DNA from: Pseudomonas sp. MH9.2
GTDB taxonomy: Bacteria > Pseudomonadota > Gammaproteobacteria > Pseudomonadales > Pseudomonadaceae
Assembly (NCBI RefSeq): GCF_034353875.1
Contig: NZ_CP133784.1
Span: 186,001-250,000, forward strand
DNA: 64,000 nt
Reading direction: 5' to 3'
The notes beneath the pieces were generated by a model. It had not been told where the DNA came from and did not search any database. It saw nothing but the letters and a program-made list of their open reading frames with translations. Positions 17,423 to 26,282 of this stretch are shown piece by piece. Each line of letters starts with the position of its first letter. Positions within the stretch are counted from its first letter, which is position 1. The translations under genes were made by a program, and so were the position numbers.

Positions 17423-18532
17423 CTATGCAACTTCGATCCACTCAGATCCGCGACTGTCTCGGTACAAATCAGTCATGGTTGATGATCGGTGCCCGAGTAG
17501 TTTCTGCGGATCCCTTCCTTCAGCAGCATGCAGCCTGGCCGACAGGGATCGCATTTCATGGAAGCTCGGTGGTTGCTTGCCAAACTGGATGCCAAGCCTC
17601 AGTGCGGCCTTGTCTCGCGCCTCCGCAAAGGCTGTAGTCAGGGAGGCCAGATTCACCTTTGACCCCGCCCCCACAGTGCTGAAGTTTTTTACATGGTGTA
17701 CCAGGTGTTTTGAAATAACGTTATTGCGGCACCTTTTTATGACTAATGAAAGATCCAAAGAAACCGCATCAAGTCGCAACTCCGTACTGATGCGCAGTCG
17801 TGCACCAGTTTTCGCTTGGACGACATGCAAAAAACCATCAGACACATCCTTGAATAGCATTGACCCGATATCATCCCGCCGCTGCCCGGTCAGCACTGCC
17901 AGTTCCATGGCGCGCTTCAGCCATGGCTTGCTTGCCTCTTCGTATGTTGCCTTCCAGAGCTCCAGGGTAAGTCGCTCACGCTTGATCTTGATCTTGGCTG
18001 TGCGAGTTATATCGACAGGATTCTTATCACACCACCCCGATGCAATCGCCTCCATGAACACGTCACGAAGAAGCGAACGCATGGCCCTGGCCATCTGCCC
18101 TTTACCTTCCGAAGAAAGCGAGGACAGATACGTGGCAATTTCCATCGTCACCATCTGATTGATAGGCCTCGCGCCAAACTGAACATCAAGCCTGTTCAAT
18201 CGCATGCCCGTGTTCTTCAGTGTTGCAGGGGCAAGCCCGCGTTTTGCATACAGGCTTCTGTACTCTTTTATCCAGTCAGAAAAAGACTTTGTGGGTGCTG
18301 ATACAGGTAGTGGCGCATTTATCCTGTCGATAAGTGCTGGGCGGGCTTGGTCGGAATAGTTGGCCGCTACCGCTTCGCGAATAGCTGCCTCCTTGTCCTT
18401 GCCAAGTCCAAACACATGACCACTCACTGGATCGCGGTAGGTGTAGTAAGTGACGCCGTTTCGGGCGTCGGTTTTGCGGTATAGGTTTGGTGGAAGATCC
18501 TTTGACCCGGTATTACGCGGCCTGGGCGCCAT
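17423..18532 (-). CDS. int: Phage-type tyrosine integrase
   Basis: 369 residues. An N-terminal arm-binding part (YYTYRDPVSGHVFGLG), a SAM-like core-binding domain and a C-terminal catalytic domain are visible. Catalytic residues: Arg in LTGQRRDDIG, the HEMR box SFHEMRSLSARL, the LLGH box and the Tyr in DLYRDSRG. It lies next to the left attachment repeat with its 3' end toward it. It overlaps the excisionase gene by about 20 bp, as in many lambdoid prophages. It appears intact, so the element may still be excisable. Confidence 0.92.
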   Translation of the reverse strand: MAPRPRNTGSKDLPPNLYRKTDARNGVTYYTYRDPVSGHVFGLGKDKEAAIREAVAANYSDQARPALIDRINAPLPVSAPTKSFSDWIKEYRSLYAKRGLAPATLKNTGMRLNRLDVQFGARPINQMVTMEIATYLSSLSSEGKGQMARAMRSLLRDVFMEAIASGWCDKNPVDITRTAKIKIKRERLTLELWKATYEEASKPWLKRAMELAVLTGQRRDDIGSMLFKDVSDGFLHVVQAKTGARLRISTELRLDAVSLDLSLVIKRCRNNVISKHLVHHVKNFSTVGAGSKVNLASLTTAFAEARDKAALRLGIQFGKQPPSFHEMRSLSARLHAAEGRDPQKLLGHRSSTMTDLYRDSRGSEWIEVA

Positions 18533-18755
18533 ATCGTGCACTCGCTATTTTGCTGATCAGGCCCCCGCCGGTAATCCGTTCGGGCTGTTTTTTCGGTTCA
18601 CTGTAGTGCGCATCGGATTCTACATAATAGCTCCGGCCATGCTTAATAGGCGCTGGGGCGATACGGCCTTCACGCGCCCACTTACGAAGTGTATTAGCGC
18701 TTGGAGGCGTCTTGAATTCGGCAGCCGCCCACTCATCAAGTGTTACTTTACTCAT
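18513..18755 (-). CDS. xis: Excisionase-like small DNA-binding protein
   Basis: 80 residues with a winged-helix pattern (DEWAAAEFKTPPSANTLRKW, then GRIAPAPIKHGRSYYV) typical of phage excisionases and AlpA-like factors. GGAGAAAGAC precedes the ATG. It is directly upstream of, and overlaps, int, so it would set the direction of recombination together with the integrase. Confidence 0.8.
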   Translation of the reverse strand: MSKVTLDEWAAAEFKTPPSANTLRKWAREGRIAPAPIKHGRSYYVESDAHYSEPKKQPERITGGGLISKIASARYGAQAA

Positions 18756-18881
18756 GTCTTTCTCCATGCCGCCCTATGGCGGAAGAAGGTGGTAGAGGGT
18801 GGTAGAGGGGGATTTGCATCGGCAGGCGGGCAAAGAGAGAATACGGTCTCTCCCTTATTGCGCTCATCACGGATGAATTGA

Positions 18882-19169
18882 ATGAAACGGATTTTGGTAT
18901 TGATTGTTATCGGCTTGGTCGCGTGGAAAATTTCAACTTGGCCGGTTTTTCTGGGATGGAGTGGAAATTACCTTTCGGGACTGCAAGGGACGTCCACTGC
19001 CGCGGCTGTTTCACCGTCTTCTGCTCCGCCATTCAAATGCGATGGCCGTAAATACTGCTCGCAGATGAGCTCGTGCACAGAGGCCAAAGGTTTTCTGCAG
19101 AATTGCCCGGGCGTGGAAATGGACGGCGATAACGACGGTGTGCCGTGTGAATCGCAGTGGTGCCAGTGA
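18882..19169 (+). CDS. Secreted or membrane-anchored excalibur-domain protein
   Basis: 95 residues. An N-terminal hydrophobic segment (about 3-25) acts as signal or anchor, followed by a Ser/Ala-rich linker and an excalibur calcium-binding domain with four Cys and the acidic loop DGDNDGVPCE. The family is often linked to extracellular nucleases, but no nuclease domain is present here. It is on the plus strand, against the flow of the early phage genes, so it is probably a moron expressed from the lysogen. Confidence 0.75.
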   Translation: MKRILVLIVIGLVAWKISTWPVFLGWSGNYLSGLQGTSTAAAVSPSSAPPFKCDGRKYCSQMSSCTEAKGFLQNCPGVEMDGDNDGVPCESQWCQ

Positions 19170-19214
19170 CTAGTTGCCATTCACCGGTAGACTGTGTGGT
19201 TCTGGGAGGGGGGG

Positions 19215-20108
19215 TTATATGGCCAGGATGTGGCCGAACGGAACGCGGAAACCTGCGGCGTTGCGATGACCTCCACCACCGTACTGCAGAGCGATTGCTG
19301 AAACGTCCTCGCCGGCGTCAGAGCTGCGAAGGCTGAAGGATCGGCCTTCCGGCGTGTCCCAGTAGCAGGCGGCAAAGGGCTCGCCCGCAGACATCAGGTG
19401 CCCGGCATCACTGGTCAGCGTGTACGGCAGGTTTGCCGCTGGCACGTCATGGCCACCGATCATCATCCGGCGCTTGGTCACTCCAACCAATTCCGCGACG
19501 TCCTTGTGGTGCTTGCGCTCGATTGCACGGCCATCCGAACGCAAGGCGCTGACGTCGGCGGCGAACAGGCCGTCCCAAACTTCGAAGTCATACGGGTAGC
19601 TGAAGACGCTGGCCTGAATCTCGCGAGTGCCTTCCAGCTTGAACAGCCACAAGTCACGGTCCTCAATGTGGCTGATCAGTGCGGGGCGGGGCGAGCCTGG
19701 AAAGAAGAAGTCCCAGGCGATTCCGGCGCCCGATCGGTTCATGTCGAAGAGCGCGCCGATGTGGGGTGTGTTGTTGCAGTGGCACTCTGCTTTGCAATCG
19801 CTCTGGAAGTTCTTATAGGTAAGACCTGCCCAAAATAAATTCTTCAGGTCTTCGTGCGCAGTTTTGTGGTGGTCAAGGATCAGCAACGATGCCGCTTCGT
19901 AGGACATCTGGACGAGGGTGTCATAGGGGTAGGAGAAATCGACGATGACGACATTCTTGCCAGTAACGTCCGGCACCGGCTGGCCGTAGGTCGCTGCATG
20001 AAACTCGATGTCGGCGCCCAGGGCTTTGCGAACCACCCAGGCTGCGCCGAAGCCGTCGGCACAGTTGCCGTGGTAAATGCAGATGGTGGAGTGCTGATTT
20101 GTGGACAT
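19215..20108 (-). CDS. DHH-family phosphoesterase
   Basis: 297 residues. DHH motifs are present: GNCADGFGAAW, VIVDFSYPYDT, LILDHHKTAHE, and the C-terminal DHHA1 motif GGGGHRNAAGF. The family cleaves short nucleotides, cyclic dinucleotides or phosphodiesters with Mn2+. Phage-borne copies occur in early regions of Pseudomonas prophages; the substrate is unknown. The start is placed at the ATG of MSTNQHSTICIYHGN. An anti-defence role (degrading nucleotide signals) is possible but is only inference. Confidence 0.85.
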   Translation of the reverse strand: MSTNQHSTICIYHGNCADGFGAAWVVRKALGADIEFHAATYGQPVPDVTGKNVVIVDFSYPYDTLVQMSYEAASLLILDHHKTAHEDLKNLFWAGLTYKNFQSDCKAECHCNNTPHIGALFDMNRSGAGIAWDFFFPGSPRPALISHIEDRDLWLFKLEGTREIQASVFSYPYDFEVWDGLFAADVSALRSDGRAIERKHHKDVAELVGVTKRRMMIGGHDVPAANLPYTLTSDAGHLMSAGEPFAACYWDTPEGRSFSLRSSDAGEDVSAIALQYGGGGHRNAAGFRVPFGHILAI

Positions 20109-20176
20109 GGGTGATCCTCGGCGGCCGGTATCGGCAGCATTGATTACAAGGGGAAGGAGGAGTGGAGTTATCGGGG

Positions 20177-20566
20177 TTACGGCGCTGACTTCCACTTGAA
20201 TGACAGTGGTGTGGGCGGAAAGAACAGATGACGCATGTTGGCGACGTTCACGATGTCGCGATCTGCCGGGAATACCTCAAGCGCGTCCAGATCACCGCGT
20301 CCGCATTCGCGCTTGAGGCGCATCAGTTCATCCCACGTTACCTGGTCGACCCAGCGGTCACCATTGTGCGTCGTACGATTCACACTCAAGCGCTGATAGC
20401 CGTCGGGCGCGGTGTAGATCTGCACCAGGAAGTCGCGAGAGCGCCAAACCTCGGCTAGGTCTTTTGGTTGGGTCGGCCAGGACCGCATTGGTACTTGCTG
20501 CAGCACCTGTGGGTGCTGTGCGTTTTGCTTATCCATCAGGCGCCGCTGGTTTCTGGTTGGCGTCAT
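20177..20566 (-). CDS. Conserved phage early protein
   Basis: 129 residues, starting MTPTRNQRRLMDKQN. It contains WRSRDFLVQIYTAPDGYQRL and RTTHNGDRWVDQVTWDELMR, resembling small phage proteins annotated only as domains of unknown function. The start overlaps the stop of the upstream gene by 4 bp (20563-20566). Function unknown. Confidence 0.7.
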   Translation of the reverse strand: MTPTRNQRRLMDKQNAQHPQVLQQVPMRSWPTQPKDLAEVWRSRDFLVQIYTAPDGYQRLSVNRTTHNGDRWVDQVTWDELMRLKRECGRGDLDALEVFPADRDIVNVANMRHLFFPPTPLSFKWKSAP

Positions 20567-20844
20567 GGCGTTACCTTCAGGCCTGCGGCTTCGATGGCCT
20601 TGAAGCAAGCATTGCGCATGCGGATAGCGGCTTCCGGCGCTTCCGGCTCAGTACCAACCGTTGGCAGATCAACCACCAGCGCGGCGCGGGACTCCTTCCA
20701 GAAGTGCCAGTAGGCATCGATCGAGCCGTCGTAATAACCATCACCAGACCGGCCCAGGCACTCCACGCGTATCTCGACTTCGAGGAACCCACTTTCTTTC
20801 ATGCGGGTAATGACAGCGGCTTCGAACTGTTCGCGCAGGCTCAT
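20563..20844 (-). CDS. Hypothetical phage early protein
   Basis: 93 residues, start MSLREQFEAAVITRMKESG. Mostly alpha/beta in pattern with a central GDGYYDGSIDAYWHFW stretch and no recognised motif. It is coupled by ATGA overlaps to genes on both sides, so it belongs to the early operon. Function unknown. Confidence 0.7.
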   Translation of the reverse strand: MSLREQFEAAVITRMKESGFLEVEIRVECLGRSGDGYYDGSIDAYWHFWKESRAALVVDLPTVGTEPEAPEAAIRMRNACFKAIEAAGLKVTP

Positions 20845-21443
20845 GGCGTCACCACCCGTCGAGCCCACCAACAAACAGGACCGTCGTCAGCGTCGTGGAT
20901 CGCTAGGCAGAACCAGCCTTCACCATCAGGAGGCTCTGGATCCCAGTAGCTGCAATCCTGGTCATGCGATTCAAAATAGCGATCGGCAATCGCTTGAGAT
21001 GCATATTCAAGGCTGACCATTTGCACTTCTAGCCCTTGCTCTGCGATCCACGCCTTGCATTTATCTCCATCTTCCTCATCGAAGTCAGGCAGGTCGGGGT
21101 GCTGGAACATGCCGTTTTCATCACGTTTGACCGGCCAGTGGCGAATCAAGCCAAGTCGGTCTACGCGCTCGATTTCGGCCAGTAGCAGAGCAGCGGCCTT
21201 CACGAGATCCCGGCGCCGGTCCGTGCTTGGCTTGAATGTATGCTGCCCCCAAGGCCATGCGGTACTCATGCTTCCAACTTTACCGGCAAGGCTCGCGTAC
21301 GTGGATGCCGCTTCGGCCATCTCGCCTTTCACGTACAGATCATCGCGATACAGTGAGTAGCCTTCGGCAGACATTTGGCGCTGGCGCTCTGCAATGACGT
21401 CGCGAGCTGCGCGGTTGAGGTGGAGGGGGGGTTCTTCAGGCAT
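20841..21443 (-). CDS. Conserved phage early protein
   Basis: 200 residues. The N-terminal half (ARDVIAERQRQMSAEGYS, then RRDLVKAAALLLAEIERVDR) is a stretch common in early proteins of Pseudomonas and enteric phages. The C-terminal half is acidic with Trp and Cys residues (SHDQDCSYWDPEPPDGEGW, DDGPVCWWARR). Function is not established. It overlaps the next gene by 4 bp. Confidence 0.75.
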   Translation of the reverse strand: MPEEPPLHLNRAARDVIAERQRQMSAEGYSLYRDDLYVKGEMAEAASTYASLAGKVGSMSTAWPWGQHTFKPSTDRRRDLVKAAALLLAEIERVDRLGLIRHWPVKRDENGMFQHPDLPDFDEEDGDKCKAWIAEQGLEVQMVSLEYASQAIADRYFESHDQDCSYWDPEPPDGEGWFCLAIHDADDGPVCWWARRVVTP

Positions 21444-21491
21444 GACTTCGTCCTTACCGCTATAGCGGCTGACTTTGAAATGGGGGAGGGG

Positions 21492-21626
21492 TTACTTGAT
21501 TCGGTCAGCGCTGGGCGCAGGCATGTACATCCCGTTGCAACGCCATACTCCGAACTGATCGACTGTGCAGGCGTACCAGCCGCCGAGGTTGCCGTATTGC
21601 GGAGGAAAGTAGACTTGATGGGTCAT
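21492..21626 (-). CDS. Small phage protein, 44 residues
   Basis: Starts MTHQVYFPPQYGNLGGW and ends PAPSADRIK. Trp, Tyr and Cys-rich for its size (YACTVDQFGVWRCNG). The start overlaps the stop of the upstream 134-residue gene by 4 bp, which supports translation. Function unknown. Confidence 0.6.
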   Translation of the reverse strand: MTHQVYFPPQYGNLGGWYACTVDQFGVWRCNGMYMPAPSADRIK

Positions 21627-22027
21627 AAGCACACCAGTTGCGTCGGCCGCTCATAAAGCATCTCAGCCCACCCCCGTTGCGGCTCGGCGAAACGCGGCCT
21701 ACCCCATTGCCCACCTTGCGGGATCCTTCCGACTTCACTCGTCTCCGGCTTATTCTCGTAAAACACCCAGTAACCGGTTGCGTCGAGACCGATCCAGCTG
21801 GCCCATCCAGGCCATGTCGAAACGGCCGGATAGATAAGCTTTTCTGGCTCACCCAGGCACCGGACGATGCGATCAACAGCCCGATCAATAGCGGCCTGAA
21901 TGAATGGAGGCGGCGCCGTGTTAGCTGGCGGAACTAGACCGGTGGCGGTGGCTATCATGCCGATCAGGGCCTCGGTGACGATCGCGCGGATATCAGTTGA
22001 TTCTGTATTACTGTTTTCTGTGGGCAT
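21623..22027 (-). CDS. Hypothetical phage early protein
   Basis: 134 residues. The N-terminal part looks helical (DIRAIVTEALIGMIATATG, IDRAVDRIVRCLGEPEKL), and the C-terminal part is Trp-rich (WPGWASWIGLDATGYWVFY). No motif is recognised. It heads the coupled group that continues into the 44-residue gene. Confidence 0.65.
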   Translation of the reverse strand: MPTENSNTESTDIRAIVTEALIGMIATATGLVPPANTAPPPFIQAAIDRAVDRIVRCLGEPEKLIYPAVSTWPGWASWIGLDATGYWVFYENKPETSEVGRIPQGGQWGRPRFAEPQRGWAEMLYERPTQLVCL

Positions 22028-22122
22028 GGGGCGTCCTATGCCGGGTCATGCCCGGACTGGCGTGATTTTACGTTGTGGTCTATTGATGTAATTCAGATTG
22101 GATCCATATTAGGGAGATCGAT

Positions 22123-22401
22123 ATGCATTCAGATGCAGCAAGGCCTTATCCAGTGGATTACATCCACCCAACTGGAGAGCAAGCAAGGATTGACTTCACT
22201 TGGGGAGCACCACAAAAAGTGGCGCCTATCGGAATTATTATTTGGGTCAAGGATGGAGAGGGTTACGCAAAGCTCGGCGAAACGACTGGCGAGTGGCAGA
22301 CCTTCAGAGATGCAAAGCTGCACGGTATTGAGCTGGCATCCAAGTTGATTAGTCTCTATGCCGGTCTTTCTGATGTGCTTAGCTGGGTAGAGGCTAGGTA
22401 G
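22123..22401 (+). CDS. Hypothetical protein, plus-strand moron
   Basis: 92 residues starting MHSDAARPYPVDYIHPTG, preceded by AGGGAGATCGAT. Alpha/beta pattern (PIGIIIWVKDGEGYAKLGE) with a helical C-terminus (LASKLISLYAGLSDVLSW). It runs against the surrounding early operon. Function unknown. Confidence 0.6.
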   Translation: MHSDAARPYPVDYIHPTGEQARIDFTWGAPQKVAPIGIIIWVKDGEGYAKLGETTGEWQTFRDAKLHGIELASKLISLYAGLSDVLSWVEAR

Positions 22402-22459
22402 TTGCGTGATTCGTTGAAGCGGTAGTGCTCCGGCGTTCAGCGCAATAGGTGAGGTCGGG

Positions 22460-24274
22460 TTAGGCGGCGAGTTTTCGGTACAGTTCGATCAGTTCTGCGG
22501 CATTGGCACCAACAAGCGCCGCCGCCTCGTCTGGACAGACACTATTACCGATCAGTCGAACTTGGTCCGTCTTATTGATCGCACGCCACTCCTCGGCGCC
22601 GGTTGCAGGGTCAACGAATAGACCTCGGTCGATGATGTAGCTTTCCGGGAAGCCCTGAGCTCGCTTCAGCTCCGGCGGCTGCAACATGCGCAGCGTGATG
22701 TCGGTCAGCACGTAACCGCCAACCATCACCATCTCGGCCGGGTCTTTGAAATGCTCGGGCAGATATTCATGCATGAAGACGGCGCAGCGGCGGGCGCCTT
22801 CCATCTGCTCAGGTGTCAGCATGTCCGGTACCTGCACCACTTCGATCAGTGCTACTCGATCCTTGGTCGGAAGCGTGTGCATCGGCTCGGTCAGCGATAT
22901 GCCGTCCTTCTCGTTGCCGTAGTACTTCACTAGGTAAGCGCTGACCAGTCGTTGATTGGCGCCTGATCCGCAGATGGTCGAGATCGGCACATCAGCAGCG
23001 CGGCCGTCACCTTTATAGAACCCGCCATTGGCTTGCTCGAAGAAGGCCGAGACAAGCGCCTGTTCTCCGCGATGAGCGCCGGTAATAGTGCGCATCGCCT
23101 CATCTGCCGGGTAACCGCTGCGGTCGCCGTGATGCGTCAGATGCGTGATGTGCGCCGAGACAACGGCGAAATGCCCACCCTTAACCTGTGCAACCTGCGT
23201 GCGCGGCGGCTCCTGTACGTCGAAGTTGCGTTGTGATGATCCGTTGGCACACTCGGTCAGGAAGGGCGCCACCGCTGGAGTGACGAGGGCGTGATGCGTG
23301 CCGCCTGCGCTGATCGTCGACAAGGCCTCATCTACACCGTGCGTACTGGTGTGTGATTCCGACGTTCCGCGCATTGGGACAATGAAAGGCTTGGCGCTGG
23401 TCAGTACGTGGCGCCACAGCCCTTTGGCAACCCGTCGCATCGTGTTGGACGCCATCGGCTTATCTCGGAAGATCGTGCGACCAAGATTGCTCCAGTCGAT
23501 ACATTCAGCCGCGCCGCGCCAAGGGAGTTGCTTGCCGATTGGTTTCTTATAACGAACCGGCTCAGGCCAGACGATCGGCTGACCGTCGCTGCGGGCTACC
23601 AGGTACAAGCGCTTGCGAATCGTCGGTGCGCCTGCGCTGGCTGCGATGCGTTCACTCCATTCGACGTTATAGCCAAGCCCGCGAACCAAGGCCGCGAGCG
23701 GTACGAAATCGCCGATTGAATCCTGAATCTCTTGCATGTCCGGGTGGTCAGCGGGCAATCCGGTACTGAGCGCGGCAATGAACGCCCGAAAGGTACGCCC
23801 TTCTTCTGACTTAATGGGGTAGCCCTCGTCGTCAACTGGCCCCCACTTGCAGAACTCTTCGACGTTTTCGAGGAAGAGCAGCCGCGGGCGAGTGGCGAAT
23901 GCCCAGCGGATCACGACCCATGCCAGGCCGCGAACCTTACGATCACGTGGCGCGCCACCCTTTGCCTTGCTGTGATGGCGGCAATCTGGCGATGCCCAGA
24001 GAATGCCTACCGGCTGACCACCCGTTGCCAGTACCGGATCAACCTCGAACACGTCAGCGACGTAATGCTCGGTGCCTGGGTGATTAGCACGGTGCACGGC
24101 CAGTGCAATCTGATTGTGGTTTACCGCAACGTCCGGTTCCCGGTACACCCGGGCAATACCGGTACTGGCGCCGCCGCCACCCGCAAACAAGTCGACCACC
24201 AGTTCTTTCTGAAAGGGCAGGCCCATGCTTGGCTGGCCATGGATGAACTGGGGTTTCTTCTGTTGTGCGGACAT
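22460..24274 (-). CDS. Phage DNA (cytosine-5) methyltransferase
   Basis: 604 residues. Motif I LVVDLFAGGGGASTGI, a motif IV region ASPDCRHHSKAKGG, motif VI LFLENVEEF, and the C-terminal motifs AQGFPESYIID and QVRLIGNSVCPDEAAALVGAN. The long variable region carries target recognition. No restriction endonuclease lies next to it, so it probably protects phage DNA or acts on the lysogen's chromosome. The start is set at MSAQQKKPQ; a longer reading has no RBS. The recognition sequence cannot be read from the protein. Confidence 0.88.
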   Translation of the reverse strand: MSAQQKKPQFIHGQPSMGLPFQKELVVDLFAGGGGASTGIARVYREPDVAVNHNQIALAVHRANHPGTEHYVADVFEVDPVLATGGQPVGILWASPDCRHHSKAKGGAPRDRKVRGLAWVVIRWAFATRPRLLFLENVEEFCKWGPVDDEGYPIKSEEGRTFRAFIAALSTGLPADHPDMQEIQDSIGDFVPLAALVRGLGYNVEWSERIAASAGAPTIRKRLYLVARSDGQPIVWPEPVRYKKPIGKQLPWRGAAECIDWSNLGRTIFRDKPMASNTMRRVAKGLWRHVLTSAKPFIVPMRGTSESHTSTHGVDEALSTISAGGTHHALVTPAVAPFLTECANGSSQRNFDVQEPPRTQVAQVKGGHFAVVSAHITHLTHHGDRSGYPADEAMRTITGAHRGEQALVSAFFEQANGGFYKGDGRAADVPISTICGSGANQRLVSAYLVKYYGNEKDGISLTEPMHTLPTKDRVALIEVVQVPDMLTPEQMEGARRCAVFMHEYLPEHFKDPAEMVMVGGYVLTDITLRMLQPPELKRAQGFPESYIIDRGLFVDPATGAEEWRAINKTDQVRLIGNSVCPDEAAALVGANAAELIELYRKLAA

Positions 24275-24322
24275 AGGGGATCCTCGCCGGTATAGTTCCG
24301 GGATCTTCAGGGGAGTGGGTTT

Positions 24323-24805
24323 ATGAGCTGGACAGTCGTGTCTTGCTGGATCGAAGGGCATCCTGGCTTGGCGTCATGGGTTCAGGCTTTTGGCTCAATT
24401 GCCGCTCTTGGAATTGCTATCTGGATTGCATCGTCACAGCGGCGCGTTCAGCTGAAAGCTGATAAAGAAAAGTCCCGGTTGCTTCTTGGTCTGGTAGTTA
24501 CGCTGGCTGGGCGCGCTGAGCGCGCGGTGGTTTTCGAAAGCAAAGAGGCAAGCAGTATTCGAGCAAATCTCAATCTGATTAAAGGGTTGTGTCATACCCT
24601 TGATGCGGTTGATCTGATGCAGTTGCCTCGGGTCGAATTGATCGAGCCGATATGTACTTTGCGAGATTCTCTAAGGGCGTTGGAGGCCGGAATGAGCGAC
24701 GCTGATAAGCACCAATACCTTCCGACCTGGCTGACGCTTTCGGAAGCCACGTTATGGGTCGTGCTTGTAGTCTCATCTTCTAAGCAAATATCTAAGCTCG
24801 GCTGA
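24323..24805 (+). CDS. Hypothetical membrane-anchored protein, moron
   Basis: 160 residues, preceded by GGGGAGTGGGTTT. One hydrophobic segment near the N-terminus (about 20-38, WVQAFGSIAALGIAIWIA) is followed by a basic stretch and a long helical cytoplasmic part. N-in/C-in topology cannot be decided by eye. It faces the methyltransferase gene head to head, 48 bp away. Function unknown; it resembles small lysogenic-conversion proteins in layout only. Confidence 0.6.
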   Translation: MSWTVVSCWIEGHPGLASWVQAFGSIAALGIAIWIASSQRRVQLKADKEKSRLLLGLVVTLAGRAERAVVFESKEASSIRANLNLIKGLCHTLDAVDLMQLPRVELIEPICTLRDSLRALEAGMSDADKHQYLPTWLTLSEATLWVVLVVSSSKQISKLG

Positions 24806-24910
24806 GTTTTGAATTTGCGAGCATGCACGCCTCCTCGTCGGCTGGCGTGATTCGTTGAAGTGGGGTATTTGTGCTTGGCCTGACATGGGGTCGGGGTTAA
24901 GGAGAGTTGT

Positions 24911-25189
24911 GTGGGTTACGCGCCAGTTTTGAATGCTGCTTCCTTTGTTGCTGGGTTTATTTCTGCGGCATGTTGGGTAGTTGCTGCAGTGGTGAAGGTT
25001 GAACCGCCGGAAGAGATGAAAGGAAAACCGGACGGTTTGTATTTCGGGTACATCATTTCCAGCGGTGCGGATTTGATACCTACTGTGAAAGCTCAGGCTA
25101 AATGGAACAGTGCAGCTGCAATCACTGCGGCTGTGACAGTTCTCCTGCAAATTGCAGCGAATTTTCTTACCGTGAGTTCAGCGCAATAG
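24911..25189 (+). CDS. Hypothetical small membrane protein, moron inserted in a methyltransferase gene
   Basis: 92 residues with a GTG start after AAGGAGAGTTGT. Two hydrophobic segments (about 10-28 and 70-88) flank a polar loop. Its 3' end overlaps the truncated end of the inverted DNA methyltransferase pseudogene by 12 bp, which suggests that acquisition of this segment removed the 3' part of the methyltransferase. Function unknown. Confidence 0.55.
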   Translation: MGYAPVLNAASFVAGFISAACWVVAAVVKVEPPEEMKGKPDGLYFGYIISSGADLIPTVKAQAKWNSAAAITAAVTVLLQIAANFLTVSSAQ

Positions 25190-25503
25190 ATGAGAGGATA
25201 GCAGGTGACCGCTAGGCTTGAGCACCCGAAACGCTTCGGACGCCCACTCAAGACTGAATGCCTGGAAGGCGCGCATGCCGTTGGGTGTGAGGTCATATTT
25301 GCCGGACTCATGGGCCCACAGGCACTTTCGTAGGAGGACATGCTGGCGCGGTAGGCGGCACGATCTTCGATGTCTTGATCGTCCCAGCTCTTGCCCATGA
25401 AGCGAATGCCATAGGGCGGATCAGTGACGACGCTGACGATGGAGTCGGCAGGCATGCCGCGCAGCACCTCGAGGCAGTCGCCTAGGTGTAGTTCATATGT
25501 CAT
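25178..25503 (-). pseudogene. Truncated, frameshifted DNA methyltransferase
   Basis: It starts MTYELHLGDCLEVLRGMPAD and contains the catalytic DPPY box in SVVTDPPYGIRFMG, as in adenine-N6/cytosine-N4 methyltransferases. Around 25310-25330 the family-like reading moves to another frame, where it continues as KYDLTPNGMRAFQAFSLEW and EAFRVLKPSGHLLS, then ends at a stop at 25178. Both a frameshift and loss of the C-terminal half are therefore visible. The gene is not expected to work. Confidence 0.75.
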
Positions 25504-25561
25504 GGACGGATTCCATGGGAGAGGATATTGGCCTACGCTTACCACTCCACTGGAGGGAAGG

Positions 25562-25696
25562 ATGAGCGAAGACAGGGAAAAGATGATGGCGCTGAAGGTG
25601 GTGCTGATTGCAGCGCGTGACCAGAGCCTTGACGCTGATGCGTTGTGCAAAGCGGTCGTTGGATCGATACTCATCGACATCGTGTATGACATCTAG
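25562..25696 (+). CDS. Small phage protein, 44 residues
   Basis: Starts MSEDREKMMALKVVLIAARD, with TGGAGGGAAGG directly before the ATG, one of the best ribosome sites in the region. Predicted mostly helical, no motif. It lies divergently from the methyltransferase pseudogene. Function unknown. Confidence 0.6.
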   Translation: MSEDREKMMALKVVLIAARDQSLDADALCKAVVGSILIDIVYDI

Positions 25697-25906
25697 CGAT
25701 GTCGTTGAGGCTGTCAATGCTATTGAGGTGGCGGCTGATACGCTGGTGTAGCTTTGATCGGTTTAGAGAAAAAGCGCTTTGCTGATTCGTAGCTCAGAGC
25801 CTAGGAAGGCTGGTATCGTATCGAGCCGACAAAATTTTTAGTCTCGGTATCTTATAGAAATTATAGTTTTCTATCTCGGCCGCTGACATTCCAATGGAGC
25901 AGAGTT

Positions 25907-26281
25907 ATGGCATTAGATACAGGTAAATTATTAGCTGCCTTGGCTGGAATTAGTGAGGGCGCTGTTAGTGTTCCTCCGCCTCCAACAAGCTTGCCAAGCG
26001 CTCCGCCGCCACCGATTGTAAAAGGACTTTGGTACCAAAATAAAACTATAAAATTAGATGGATGGACATTTGAATCATGCCGTTTTGATAGTTGTGTGCT
26101 TGTCGTAAATTCACCGTATTTTACGATCAAAAATTGCTTCATTGATAAGTCAAGTGTCATTCAATACGGTGAACTTATCATCAAAGTTGTCCAGTTGTTC
26201 AATCATCATGCGAGCGCTAATGTAACGCCAGATTTCACGGCGATTAAAAATCCTGACGGCACTGTGTCGATAGGTCTATAA
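25907..26281 (+). CDS. Small protein with beta-helix-like repeats, first gene of an AT-rich two-gene cassette
   Basis: 124 residues. A Pro-rich N-terminal part (VPPPPTSLPSAPPPPIV) is followed by alternating hydrophobic/Cys/Asn stretches, GWTFESCRFDSC and PYFTIKNCFID, that look like turns of a right-handed beta-helix. GGAGCAGAGTT precedes the ATG. The stop is one base from the next gene. The DNA is clearly more AT-rich than the flanking phage genes, and both genes run opposite to them, so the pair is a recent moron. Function unknown; a sensor or adaptor for the membrane partner is speculation. Confidence 0.6.
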   Translation: MALDTGKLLAALAGISEGAVSVPPPPTSLPSAPPPPIVKGLWYQNKTIKLDGWTFESCRFDSCVLVVNSPYFTIKNCFIDKSSVIQYGELIIKVVQLFNHHASANVTPDFTAIKNPDGTVSIGL

Positions 26282-26282
26282 A

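Noticed and set aside
22460..24274. Complete restriction-modification system
   Set aside because: Only the methyltransferase is present; neighbours show no endonuclease motifs.
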